Shown here piece after piece: positions 53,682-64,000 of a DNA stretch of 64,000 nucleotides; positions within the stretch are counted from its first letter, which is position 1; the number at the start of each line of letters is the position of its first letter. Position numbers and translations under genes: made by a program. Source of the stretch: Hippasteria phrygiana (lineage: Eukaryota; Echinodermata; Asteroidea; Valvatida; Goniasteridae); assembly GCA_037893225.1 (NCBI GenBank), contig JAZGUH010000326.1, positions 2,542,001-2,606,000 of the forward strand. The letters are read 5' to 3'. The notes beneath the pieces are model-generated. The model did not search any database. It worked only from the letters and a program-made list of their open reading frames with translations, and was not told where the DNA came from.

Positions 53682-55903
53682 TAGTCCGAGTAACTTGGAC
53701 CCTTTATCGCCTTTTTTAACATTTGGACATGATCTGGCGATAGTAGGGTCCGAAACGATTGTGCGATAGAGAATGGCTTCTAATTCAATCCAAACACAAA
53801 CTTCAAAATTCAACCTTACAACGGCCACCAAAATACTACATACGCCAACACCTGAACAAGTGGAGTTCCATGATCAGATAAATGTACCAAGGTTTACTTA
53901 ACATCCAGCTGGCCTGACGTTTCGAACTTAAGCAAGTTCTTTCTCAAAGGCAAATGACAGAGTACAAGAAACAAACATGTAGGGAACACACATGCATGAG
54001 GGGGTGGGTGGAGAAACACAAAAGAGGGATGCAAGGGAGCATGGCAGTGGGTAAACATCAAAGAGAGAGGTTTGGGTAAGGATGAATGCGGGGAGGGATT
54101 AGGATGAAGGTTGAAGCTGGGGAATTGGACAAGGTTTACTTAACATCAAAATAAAAAGTGAAATTTTACCATTTCATTCCCAGAGACCCCCGCAGAACAT
54201 GTCTTTTCGCTTTCTTGTAGTACAGTACGTAGTTCGAATAGTGACCGTACCCCTCGACCATGCATGACGTCACCCTGATGCGCAGCGCCCGCATGCATCA
54301 CGCGACAACCTGTTTATGCCGGCGACTGTTTCGTGAGTGGTACAACGGTCGCGTTACGTGTTTGTGTGTAGATATATTGATTCGAGGTTGCACGCGCGTC
54401 AGGGGGTTTGGGGGTTTTGCATAATTTTCTTTGAGTCCATCAATTGGTCGTTAACTTATATGCGTTCCCTCAGGTTGTAATTCATTAAGTATTTCCACAC
54501 CCCCCCCAGGGGTCGATTTAGAAAGAAAAAAATCGCATGCACTGGTGCATGTAGACCAAACAAGTTACATGCACAAAACAAATTTTACATGCACAAAATA
54601 GTGTGCACACAAGTCATAACCCAAAAGAACAATAGGTTTGTTGTTTTAAAATGTGTATTCCTACAAATTTTCAAATGTAGCTATTACATGTATAGTGCTG
54701 TTAAGGGTATTGTTTTGCTTTGTAAATAAAATGTGTTTTTGTACAATTGGTATTCGCTGTTTGTTTATTTCATCAGTGGTAATTAGCAATCTCTGACACG
54801 ATCGCGAGAAGACGAAGCCGAAGCCGAAGTTACGTTACTACTGTAGTATCATGTTCCACGGAAGACTGTTCGATATTTTGATACCGAAATATCGGCCCAA
54901 AATATTGCGATATTATCGTGATGACGTCACTTTTTCCTAACCGGAAGAACGGAGAATTTTTTTTTTCTTTTGATGGAAATCACCACGTGTACAGCATCAT
55001 GAGCTCAGGCCCACCGGGATCGGACCCGCCGGGACTGAGCTCGGTTCCGCTAAAATTTAATATCAGGGCCAGCCACCGAGAGATCGCGAATCGGGCCGGG
55101 GCCCGGGGGCCGAGGCCGCGCCGGCAATCGGGGCAGGAAGGATCGGGGGCCGGGTTGATGACAACTCAGACAAGGTTTCACTTGTTGAGTAGTTGGAGTA
55201 CTACGACATTTACCTTTAGTTGGCTTCCTTGCGGCACTAAAGACGAGCGTTTGTTTCTATTTTGACACTGTTGATTTATAGTAACAGCTGATAAATTATA
55301 CCATGGACGCCCAAATCACCCGTGAGCTGTCAAAAACATTGTCTTGCATGTCTTGTGCACAATGCATGTGCCGCACGCATTGTCGTTTCTCAAGACGACT
55401 TTCGCTTCGTGTTAGATGCGTGTACATGCATTGTACACTGGGAATAAGACGGTGGCATTCAGTGCGGTTGCTTGCACTTGACCAAGACTACCAACAAAGC
55501 AACACGCACGCGCAGATGCGCTTTTGAGGTTGGCTTTATTGATCAATTGCTCTAACCCCAGGTCGCGGGGGCCGGGTAACAAGTCTTTTCTCAAGTCAAT
55601 GTTAGCTGCGTGTACGTACATTGTACATTGGGAATAATATGGTAGCAGATCGGTTGCGGTTGTTTGCACTTGACCGAGACTACAACGATGGTAATATGCA
55701 GGCACGCACACATCATGTCGATCGTTGCGTGCAATAAATCGGGTGCGCGTTGATACGTTGTTCAACATGGGGAAATATACCAGCAGGTACGTACGTACAG
55801 GCCTAAAAAGGTACATGCATAGCGTGCACGTTGTATCAGAGGTTTACGTGCACAGAGGAAAAAGTACATGCACCAGTGCATGCGTGCACCCGTCTAAATC
55901 GAA

Positions 55904-55939
<36 letters not shown>

Positions 55940-56617
55940 ACAACAAAATATATATATATATAAATTGTAAACACACACCCCACCCAAAAAGAAAATTTAA
56001 ATGTGCTTTCATTTTATGTTAAATCTCAGGCAGACGGGCAGATACACCAGATACTTGTAATTAAATTAAGATCAAGCAGTTTGATCTTCATTAACAAAAT
56101 TACAACCGCCCCCAATAATAAAACGCAACAGAACAATACAAAACAGAACGAGTCGCACGCACGTGCAGCCTCCAATCGGATCGACACGACCGTTGTACCA
56201 CTCACGAAACAGTCGCCGGCATAAACAGGTTGTCGCGTGACACATGCGGGCGCTGCGCATCAGGGTGACGTCATGCACGGTCGAGGGGTACGGTCACTAT
56301 TCGAACTAAGTACTGTACTACAAGAAAGCGAAAAGACATGTTCTGCGGGGGTCTCTGGGAATGAAACGGTAAAATTTCACTTTTTATTTGGATGTTAAGT
56401 AAACCTTGGTACATTTATATGATCATGGAACTCCACTTGTTCAGGTGGTGGCGTATGTAGTATTTTGGTGACCGTTGTAAGGTTGAATTTTCAAGTTTGT
56501 GTTTGGATTGAATTAGAAGCCATTCTCTATCGCACAATCGTCTTGGACCCTACTATCGCCAGATCATGTCCAAATGTTAAAAAAGGCGATAAAAAAGGGT
56601 CCAAGTTACTCGGACTA
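53682..56617. mobile_element. Foldback C, copy 1, 2936 bp with 9-bp target duplication
   Basis: The ends are TAGTCCGAGTAACTTGG and its inverse, flanked by the direct repeat TATGTTTGT at 53673-53681 and 56618-56626. The inverted repeats run about 430-670 bp; the left one is interrupted near 53905-54145 by an unrelated insert (AGCTGGCCTGACGTTTCGAA onward). A 9-bp duplication with very long inverted repeats suggests a non-autonomous Mutator-like (MULE) element, which is inference. Internal open frames are short and repetitive; no transposase was seen. Confidence 0.75.
54513..55939. repeat. Inner inverted repeats and 31-bp poly-C inside foldback C
   Basis: A segment near 54513-54552 (GGTCGATTTAG, then GCATGCACTGGTGCATGTA) recurs inverted at about 55864-55912, next to an uninterrupted C run at 55909-55939. 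Between them, a block near 55425-55515 (GTACATGCATTGTACACTGG) recurs in diverged form about 190 bp downstream. GC-rich sequence at 55010-55160 resembles no gene. This appears to be another nested non-coding repeat. Confidence 0.5.
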
Positions 56618-57235
56618 TATGTTTGTGTGGTGAGAACTTCAATAATTCGTGCGGTGGGGTAGCGCTATCTGGACCGCGGTTTTAACGGTCTGGCTGTGTT
56701 CTCTACCTTCTTAACTATTCCAAACTGCTAGCGGCTTGTCATCTTACTCACCATTTTCCGAAATATTGGACATTAAACTTGGACTCCATAGTCTTGCGTG
56801 CTGACGATTTCAACTGGTATCGGCCATTTTAAAATGACGTCACTGGGTTCGAAACGGCTTGCCGACGGCTGTTTGGTGAGAGCACAGCTAGCTTATCACG
56901 ATTTCAGTGGAACATCTCGCGCGAAGTTCGTGATAAGCTGTGCTCTCATCGAACAGCCGTCGGCAACGAACCCAGTGACGTCATATACTTGGGTCATGTG
57001 GTCATATCAAAATGGCTACCACCGGTTGAAATCGTTAGCACGTAAGACTATGGAGTCCAAGTTTTATGTCCAATATTTCGGAAAATGGTGAGTAAGATGA
57101 CAAGCCGCTAGCAGTTTGGAATAGTTAAGAAGGTAGAGAACACAACCAGACCGTTAAAACAGCGGTCCAGATAGCGCTACCCCATCCCACCGCACGAATT
57201 GTTGAAGTTCTCATCACACAAACTTATGTTTTGGG
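56618..57235. repeat. Central palindrome of the outer foldback
   Basis: Inverted arms share GTTTGTGTG, then GAGAACTTC at the outer edge and GAGAGCACAGCT or its inverse at the centre, meeting near 56920 (ATTTCAGTGGAACATCTCGC). The arms are interrupted only by small indels. Together with the pieces at 39662-39742, 53666-53681, 58012-58027 and 59343-59417, these form the outermost element of the nest. It is non-coding. Confidence 0.7.
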
Positions 57236-58011
57236 TACCCCTAGAACTATGGGGTTCCGACAGGAATAAGAACGTCATTCCCATGCAACACGTTTCTACA
57301 TTTTTCGCCGTGAATTACTTCATGGCTGCCCCCAAAAATAATAATATGCCGCATTTACATCCTCACCTTGCTTGCGGCAAGTCAATTTTCGCCTGAAACG
57401 TGTCCAATTTGCGGGAAAAAAATGACAAAAATCTGCAGTCGTTCCGAAGCGATCACACACACACACCATCGAGGAAGCCGCACACACGAAGCTCCTGTTT
57501 TGCGGGGGGGCCGTGGGTCGGTCAAGTCATGATTATTCATCGAACATTTGAAGCGCGGTACGGCAGGCAACTGCCGCGTGTCCGACGACAGGCAATGCAT
57601 GCAGACGGTATATAACGGACACGCGGCAGTTGCCTGCCGTACCGCGCTTCAAATTTTCGATGAATAATCATGACTTGACCGACCTACGGCCCCCCCGCAA
57701 AACAGGAGCTTCGTGTGTGCGGCTTCCTCGATGGTGTGCGTGTGTGATCGCTTCGGAACGACTGCAGATTTTTGTCATTTTTTTCCCGCAAATTGGACCC
57801 GTTTCAGGCGAAAATTGACTTGGCGCAAGCAAGGTGAGGATGTAAATGCGGCATATTATTATTTTTGGGGGCAGCCATGAAGTAATTCACGGCGAAAAAT
57901 GTAGAAACGTGTTGCATGGGAATGACGTTCTTATTCTTGCTGTACTAGCCTATGGGAAAAATCGGCGTCTTCCTATGGGGTTCCTGTCGGAACCCCATAG
58001 TTCTAGGGGTA
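57236..58011. mobile_element. Foldback D, 776 bp with 9-bp target duplication
   Basis: The ends TACCCCTAGAACTATGG and the inverted copy are flanked by TGTTTTGGG at 57227-57235 and 58012-58020. The arms of about 370 bp meet near 57590 (ACGACAGGCAATGCATGCAG). They include a short CA run and GC-rich GTACGGCAGGCAACTGCCGC. The right arm has about 40 extra bases near 57941-57980. No coding capacity. The same size class and duplication length as foldbacks A and C suggest one mobilising enzyme. Confidence 0.8.
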
Positions 58012-58027
58012 TGTTTTGGGTAGGACG

Positions 58028-58770
58028 TAGCTTAAAAATTCCAGCTCTAGGCTCAAGATTCGCCATTAGAGCTGGAAGGAATCCTATAGGGTAGGTCGGG
58101 GTCATTTAAGATTTTGCCGATATCTTCCGTTTCCCTGAATATATCAACTAAACACTCACCTTGAACTGTAGAGCAGTCATTCATGCAGCTTTTGATCCCC
58201 TCAAAATGAGAATATGACCAAGTTAAACCCGAAAAACAAATACATTTTTCGTGCTAATCGGTGCATGCACAAACCAGCTGTGTACAAAGTAATGGAGCGG
58301 ATTTTTGAACATGATAGATGTTTCCGATCGATTATCGGCCAGCGGCACAACGCGCGCCTCGGGGCTCGATATCCAACGGCTGTTTGCTGAAATACTGACA
58401 GCGATCAGCAAACAGCCGCTGGATATCGAGCCCCGAGGCGCGCGTTGTGCCGCTGGCCGATAATCGATCGGAAAACATCGTTCATGTTCAAAAATCCGCT
58501 CCATTACTTTGTACACAGCTGGTTTGTGCATGCACCGATTTGCACGAAAAATTCATTTATTTTTTTCGGGTTTAACTTGGTCATATTCTCATTTTGAGGG
58601 GATTAAAAGCTGCATGAATGACTGCTCTACAGTTGAAGGTGAGTGTTTAGTTGATATATTCAGGGAAACGGAAGATATCGGCAAGATCTTAAACGACCCT
58701 GACCTACCCTATAGGATTCCTTCCAGCTCTAATGGCGAATCTTGAGCCTAGAGCTGGAATTTTCAAGCTA
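58028..58770. mobile_element. Foldback A, copy 2, 743 bp, uninterrupted
   Basis: It begins TAGCTTAAAAATTCC and ends with the inverted GGAATTTTCAAGCTA, flanked by GGTAGGACG (58019-58027) and GGTAGGATG (58771-58779), a 9-bp duplication with one mismatch. The centre is near 58395 (TGCTGAAATACTGACAGCG). It is the intact reference for the interrupted copy at 39743-53662 and shows the target that the other insertions split (GCTGCATGAATGACTGCTCT at 58610-58629). Confidence 0.82.
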
Positions 58771-58789
58771 GGTAGGATGTTACTACTAC

Positions 58790-59342
58790 TAGTCCGAGTA
58801 ACTTGGACCCTTTATCGCCTTTTTTAACATTTGGACATGATCTGGCGGTAGTAGGGTCCAAGGTGATTGTGCGATAGAGAATGACTTCTAATTCAATCTA
58901 AACAAAAAATTCAAAATTCAACCTCACAACGGCCACCAAAATACTAGCTTGAAAATGCCAGCATAAACAGGTTGTCGCGCGGTGCATGCGGCACTGCGCA
59001 TCAAGGTGACGTACGTCATGTAAGGTCGAGGAGTCGCTATTTGAACTCCAAGAAAGCGAAAAAACATGTTCTGCTGGGGTCTCTGGGAATTCAACGGTAA
59101 AATTTCACTTTTTATTTGGATGTTAAGCAAACCTTGGTACATTCATCTGATCATGGAACTCCACTTGTACAGATGGTGGCGTATCTAGTATTTTAGTGGC
59201 CGTAGTAAGGTTGAATTTTGAATTTTTTGTTTGAATTGAATTAGAAGCCATTCTCTATCGCACAATCGCCTTAGACCCTACTATCGCTAGATCATGTCCA
59301 AATGTTAAAAAAGGCGATAAAGGGTCCAAGTTACTCGGACTA
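58790..59342. mobile_element. Foldback C, copy 2, 553-bp deletion derivative
   Basis: It has the same ends as the 2.9-kb copy (TAGTCCGAGTAACTTGG and inverse) and shared inner sequence (CATGTTCTGC, then GGTCTCTGGGAAT, then AAAATTTCACTTTTTATTTG), but most of the interior is missing. GGTAGGACG follows it (59343-59351). The matching left 9-mer (GGTAGGATG) is separated from its left end by ten extra bases, TTACTACTAC, so the order of insertion relative to foldback A copy 2 is uncertain. Confidence 0.75.
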
Positions 59343-59417
59343 GGTAGGACGTGTGGCTAAGGATCAGCCCGATGTCAAATCCGCCAGCAACACTGGTGGG
59401 GCTAGCCGTGTTGCAAC

Positions 59418-59884
59418 TGTGCAGTGCCAAACATGTCAAAATAATAAGCTGGTTTAACGTTCAGTTGCTTACTTAAGTTAAGAAGACAACATTAAGCTAC
59501 GTGCATTAGCACCCTAGCCAAAGTAAACTAACAAACTTCATTCACTTACTTCATTAACTTCACTTCATTAACTTACCATCAAAAACAGGAATTAAGTCTT
59601 CAAATCCCCAAGGCTCAGTCTTTCCTGTACAGCGTCCATGTTGGTTCTATATATGTGACCCGCTCTGCAAAAAGGGCACATATGTTGCAAAATTTGAAAA
59701 TAGTGTTTTATATATAGCTGGAAAGGCCATTTTATAAGCTTTCATATAGTTGAGTATCTATGGGGGACCCCCCGTACACCCCCCCCCCCCCCAGAACTAA
59801 TCCACACCAACTTTTTCTGGTGTGTTTTAAGGTCCTTAAACACATTTGGGATGTTAACAGTGAAAAAAACCCGATGCTCTGGCG
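59418..59884. other. No gene recognised; TGTGACCCGCTC end and poly-C
   Basis: AT-rich non-coding sequence. A TGTGACCCGCTCTGCAAAAAGG sequence near 59655 matches the end of the MITE-like element at 37137-37571, so a diverged copy probably starts here. A short C run lies near 59779-59793. Confidence 0.45.
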
Positions 59885-60345
59885 ATATCCAAGATGGCGG
59901 CCAATATGGCCGCCAAAAATGGTAAAAATTGGGAAAAGTCATATATCAGCCAAAAAATATGATAAAAGCACAAATAAAATGGTTAGATCTATGTTTTTGA
60001 CCCTTACAAATTCATTTCTGGTATTCTCGTTTTGCTATCATGCTTCAAATTCAAGATGGCGGCCAATATGGCCAGCAAAAGTGGTCAAATTTGAGAAAAA
60101 TCGTATTTATCAGCCAAAAATTATGATAATGGCATGAATGAAATGATTTGATATGTTTTTACCCTTACAAAATACTTTCAAGTATTCTTTTATTTTGCTA
60201 TCATGTACCAAATTCAAGATGGCGGCCAATATGGATGCCAAAAATTGTCAAATTTGAGAAAAGTCATATATTGGCCAAAAAGGTAAGTGATGAGTATAAG
60301 TAAAATGATTTGTAAACATGTTTCAAATTCAAGATTGCGGTCAAA
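59885..60345 (+). repeat. About 163-bp tandem repeat, each carrying a YY1-like site
   Basis: AAGATGGCGGCCAATATGG occurs at 59891, 60053 and 60216, in units that continue with GCCAAAAATGGTAAA-like, ATATATCAGCCAAAAA-like and ACCCTTACAAAATTC-like sequence. A degenerate fourth copy (AAGATTGCGGTC) lies at 60331. AAGATGGCGGC is the well-known YY1 binding consensus in animals. No coding sequence. Confidence 0.75.
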
Positions 60346-60520
60346 ATGACCAAAGAAATACAAAATACATGTATCAGCAATATATTAAAATAACCATGAG
60401 CACTCACTTGCAATTGTGAAAGAGAAAATAATACATATACCAATTCTTTAATATCTGGAGGTATCTCACAAAAAGGCTAAAGTAAATCTATAGACATTTT
60501 ATATAGCGATTGTCAACCGC

Positions 60521-60545
60521 TTTAACACACACACACACACACACA
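60521..60545. repeat. CA microsatellite
   Basis: A run of about 12 AC dinucleotides lies within the left arm of the inverted-repeat unit. It produces a Val/Cys-rich spurious frame on the minus strand. Confidence 0.85.
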
Positions 60546-61256
60546 GTCGTGTACCGACCTCCAAACGCGGACGTCCCATTGTTCCTCTTTTGTTTATACT
60601 CTAACATTTTCGGAAGGCCTCCATAGGTTTTGTACACACTTCCAATCGCGGACGTATGCTGGGAATCGCGGACGATATTGTTCTCTTTTGTTCTCTCGCA
60701 TTTTTCGTCCGCGGTTTGAATACACCAACGCGCCCACTCACTTGGTACTGTAAGACAAATTAATATACATTTTGTACCCATGTAATTTACATCTGGAGGT
60801 ATCTCAAATACGGGCAAAAGTATTTGACATTTTATATAGCGATTGTCCACTGCTTTAACACACTCTTGGCATTGTGAAAGACAAAATAATAAACCCATTC
60901 TGTAATACATCTGGAGCTATCTCAAATAGAGGCAAACTTAAACCTAAGGTAACTGGTTTGCGGCAGAACCATGTAAATCTCTTTTGTGAGTTTGTGTTCT
61001 GAAAAGAACCGGAGGGAACTCATGAACGTTATGGACAGTATGCTCTGCCCGTCGTCAGGAAACTGAGGGATTCCAACGGTGAAGCGGGCTTATATGGTGT
61101 CTAGAAGCGATTAAGCGTGAGAAGGATGCAAACTCCTGCAGGGCTTGGGGATGCTGGATGATCATTGAGGCGTGTCATTCTGAAGGAAGGGTGCGAAGGG
61201 GGAGGTTGCCAAGGGTATATGTGACCCATAGGCTGGAGAACTACATGTAAGTTATC

Positions 61257-62720
61257 CTAGGGTATAGGAGACTGGGAGGTAAGGATGGGGCCCCAGATGT
61301 CGCTGATGGAGAAACCGATGTCTTGGGGAACCGTGTTGTGCTTGAAGATTTCAATGGCTTCTCTGATGTGGCAGGGGTACCAGCGTTCGATGCTGGTGAT
61401 GAATTTGGCCTGGCTCCAGTTGATCTGATGGTCTTCGGTGTGGGAGTGTTTGACTATGGATGATTTCTCATAGTCTCCTTTTCTGCCATGGGCTTTGTGT
61501 TTAATTGAGTCTGGTGGGGAGGTCCCTGCCAGTCTCGCCGATGTACACTTTGCCACATTGGCAGTGGATCTTGTACACTCCTGGCCTGCGCTCTGGGTCT
61601 GACCGGTCCTTGTGCGAAGTCAGCAGATTCTGGATCTTTATGGGGGCTGTGTGGTAGACTCGAATCCCATGCTTGTGGAGGATGCGCTGGATGTGATGTG
61701 AAGTACTGCCTAAGTAGGGGAGAGTAACAGGACTATAGGGACCCTAACTAGTTGGCTTTGGGTACAGGCGACCCTTTGGCCGGGGGTGGATATGGGGTCT
61801 TGTGTCTTGACTTGGCTGGGCTTGTATCCGTTGCGTTGCAGTGCTGTGGTGACGTGATGTTCCTGGGTTTGATGTTCCTTGTCGCAGACGTTGTATGCCC
61901 TGCGGACGAGGGCCCAGTTGATGGAAGTCTTGATCTCGGGGTGATGGAAGGAACTGCTGTGGAGGTATCTGTCGGTTTGAGTGGGTTTGCGGTAGACACT
62001 GCGGGTAAGACTGCCGTCCTGCTTTCTGGACACCTCAACATCAAGAAATGAGATGTTGCCATCTCTTTCTTGTTCCATGGTGAACTGGATGCTGCTGTGA
62101 AGCCCGTTGAGGTGTTCCAAGAAAAGCCAAAGGTTATACTTTCCGTGCTGCCAGATGATAAAGGTGTCAATGTACAGGAGCCAAACCCTAGGTCTGTGAT
62201 CTGCTGTGGCGATGGCGATCTGCTGTGGCGATGGCGGTCTGCTCAAACTGAGAGATGTTGCCGGAACGCTGGAGAGAAAAACGCTTGCCTTGCAGCCTCC
62301 TCTCGATGGATGGTGTAGGGTCTTTCCGGTTTTCACAGCAGTCCGAGTTGAGGATGTCCGCCACCTTGCGGTCATACTCGGCCCTGTCGACAGTGGCATT
62401 ACCCTTGTCCTCTCGAAGAATGTGGATGGACTTGTCTTGGTGCAGTGATGTGATGGCTGACCGGTCTTGTCTGGAGATGTTAGGCTTGGCTGGTTTGTGT
62501 TTCCGGAGGGCTTGATTGATCTGCAGACGGATCTCATCGGCAGCGTGCTTGTCAAGATGGCAGAGGGTGGGTTCGGTGTGTTAGATGATCTCTTCTACAG
62601 GGGATGATCGAGGGACAAGGGACAAGGTCTCTTCCGCGGACAGGGTATGCTGGCTCAGGTTGACTATGTGCCGGGTGATGAAGGATTCTTGAGAGCGAAG
62701 GTGGGGTTTGGTGTGGTGCA
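61257..62720 (-). pseudogene. Penelope-like retroelement (RT plus GIY-YIG), broken
   Basis: Read leftward in several frames: near 62627-62680, ITRHIVNLSQHTLSAEE (typical Penelope N-terminus); near 62350-62500, RQDRSAITSLHQDKSIHILR followed by EDKGNATV; at 62163-62174, YIDT where the catalytic Y-x-D-D box is expected; then FTMEQERDGNISFLDVEVSR and VYRKPTQTDRYL; at 61534-61581, GVYKIHCQCGKVYIGE (GIY-YIG endonuclease); then HTEDHQINW and REAIEIFKH. Defects seen: the RT palm between the N-terminal block and YIDT is largely missing (near 62190-62300), the second catalytic Asp of the box is Thr, an in-frame TAA lies at 61501-61503, and there are frame changes. It is inactive. Confidence 0.82.
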
Positions 62721-63285
62721 GGTTGGAGGGTACAGAGCATCTCATTCGGCTGGAGGGTTGGGGGCGTTGAGGGATATAGAAAATCCCATGGCCAGGGTCG
62801 GGGCTGTGGAAGTGGGGATATAGGTGATCCCATTACCTGGGTGGAAGCAGGGCTGGGACTGGTCTTGGTCTTGCGTTTTGTGATACTCCGGAGTTTCTTG
62901 ATTTGGCGTGATTGCTGGAGGAAAGGGTGAGCTGCTGAATCTTCCCGAAATCAGCTCCGGAGACACTAGAACCTAGCTGGTCACAGGTGGTGGAAATTTG
63001 CCTGTCCAAGGATGCAAGGGTGGATCTGGTGGGACTGATGCGGAAATTCCACCCCCTACAGAGAATGGCTGGACCTGATGTGGAGACTTCATTGAGCCAG
63101 TGTGGTCAGAGGGACCTGTCTTGCCATCCCGTCTTGCAAATCCCGTCTTGAAGACATCCTGTCTGAAGTCACAGAGGAGGACACGTCAGATGACGAAGAT
63201 GTCGATATCGATGGAGATGATGTAAATAAATCTGACTGTTCAGGTCTTGACGACTATGACAGTGACTATGCTATGTCATATTCAA
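62721..63285. other. Sequence between the Penelope remnant and the right arm; no clear gene
   Basis: Low-complexity G/T-rich sequence continues upstream of the Penelope remnant and may be its decayed leader. A plus-strand frame at 63102-63293 encodes 63 residues with an acidic middle (EEDTSDDEDVDIDGDD). I see no homologous domain, start signal or splice evidence that would make it a gene. Confidence 0.4.
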
Positions 63286-64000
63286 AGCAGTAGACAATCT
63301 CTATATGAAATGTAGATATTGCAATGCTTTTCCTCTTTCAAAATATCAAGTGTGAAAGCGGTGGACAGTCGCTATATAAAATGTGTATAGGTTTAAGTTT
63401 CGCCTTTATTTGAGATAACTCCAGATGTATTACAGAATGGGTTTATTATTTTGTCTTTCACAATACCCAGTGTGTGTTAAAGCGTTGGACAATCACTATA
63501 ATTATAAAATGTCTATAGGTTTAACTTTTGCTTTTATTTGAGGTACCTCCAGATGTATTACAGAATAGGTATATTATTTTGTCTTTCACAATACCAAGTG
63601 TGTGTTAAAGCAGTGGACAATCGCTATATAAAATGTCTATAGGTTTAACTTTTGCCTTTATTTGAGATACCTCCAATTGTAAATTACATAATGGGTATAT
63701 TATTTTGTCTTTAACAGTAGTGTTTATACCAAGTGTGTGTTAAAGCGGTGGACAATCGCAATATAAAATGTCTATAGGTTTTACTTAAGCCTTTTTATGA
63801 GACACCTCTAGATATTAAAGAATTGGTATACATATGTATTATTTTCTCTTTCAAAACATCAAGTGACTGTTCATGGTTATTTTAATATATTGCTGATACA
63901 TGTATTTTGTAATTCTTTTAATTTATTACGGTAATTTTGACCACAATCTTGAATTTTAAACATGTTTACAAATCAGAAAAAGCCAGATATGAGTTTAAAA

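Larger units (their letters stand above)
39662..59417. mobile_element. Outer foldback element, split by five or more insertions
   Basis: The left outer arm (39662-39742) is inverted relative to 59343-59417; both carry GTGTGGCTAAGGATC and GATGTCAAATCCGCC. The inner parts of the arms are the inverted repeat at 56618-56900 and 56940-57235, centred near 56.92 kb. Short bridging pieces remain at 53666-53681 (left arm) and 58012-58027 (right arm). Joining the pieces in order makes two complementary arms that share CCTACCC, then GTTTGTGTG, then GAGAACTTC. The original element would be about 0.8 kb and non-coding. All other elements between these limits inserted into its arms. Confidence 0.7.
60290..63990. 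mobile_element. Inverted-repeat unit enclosing a Penelope-like remnant
   Basis: The left arm (about 60290-60950) is inverted relative to 63286-63990. Shared blocks are ATTTTATATAGCGATTGTC, GGTATCTCA with CTGGAG, TTATTTTCTCTTTCA, TACATGTATTTTGTA, and CATGTTTACAAATCA or the inverse. Both arms contain repeats of about 125-136 bp: in the right arm, ATCGCTATATAAAATGTC-like copies lie near 63293, 63366, 63491, 63618 and 63754. The right end may extend beyond the window. The arms may be the flanking terminal structures of the retroelement or an older host repeat. Confidence 0.5.

Noticed and set aside
54918..56022. Open frames in foldback C interior
   Set aside because: Low-complexity, poly-C-driven or short; no transposase motif.
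63102..63293. Acidic 63-residue plus-strand frame
   Set aside because: Composition-driven, no recognisable domain, beside a decayed retroelement.

Overview
The window looks like repeat-dense nuclear DNA from an animal, probably a marine invertebrate; I cannot name the species. The reasons are the large eukaryotic satellite blocks, a splice-bounded SAM-like exon, C2H2 zinc fingers, a Penelope-like retroelement with a GIY-YIG motif, and an intronless Maverick/Polinton virus-like transposon. No host gene is clearly complete, and I found no rRNA, tRNA or CRISPR.

Layout. (1) 1-10842 is a pyrimidine-rich 40-bp satellite with a 1357-bp higher-order repeat. (2) 10843 to about 34030 is a second satellite: 14-bp minisatellite arrays separated by two conserved spacers, arranged in about 2.9-kb and 6656-bp higher-order repeats. 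(3) About 33.9-35.1 kb holds remnants of host-type or multicopy genes on the minus strand: a SAM-like exon, a two-finger C2H2 ORF, and a downstream ORF cut off by the satellite. (4) 36.2-39.5 kb holds small inverted-repeat elements. (5) 39662-59417 is a nest of long-inverted-repeat (foldback) elements. Removing the insertions leaves one foldback of about 0.8 kb centred near 56.9 kb. (6) Inside one nested foldback sits a Polinton/adintovirus-like element at 40322-52887 (12.57 kb) with about 222-bp terminal inverted repeats that start AG and end CT. (7) 59.4-64.0 kb has tandem repeats carrying a YY1-like motif, and a broken Penelope-like element between inverted, internally repetitive arms.

The Polinton carries the C-terminal half of a protein-primed family B DNA polymerase, a DDE integrase, an A32/FtsK-like packaging ATPase, a hexon-like major capsid protein, two tandem penton-like minor capsid candidates, and six further small or membrane-associated proteins of types recurrent in animal Polintons. 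Nearly all reading frames are intact and tightly packed, and seven start codons sit in the same TAAAATG context. The virion-assembly and integration sets therefore look conserved. The replication set is broken, because the N-terminal half of PolB is gone, and no maturation protease was recognised. I read it as a recently inserted, replication-defective endogenous virus-like element that could move only with help in trans. All family assignments come from motif recognition by eye, without database searches.
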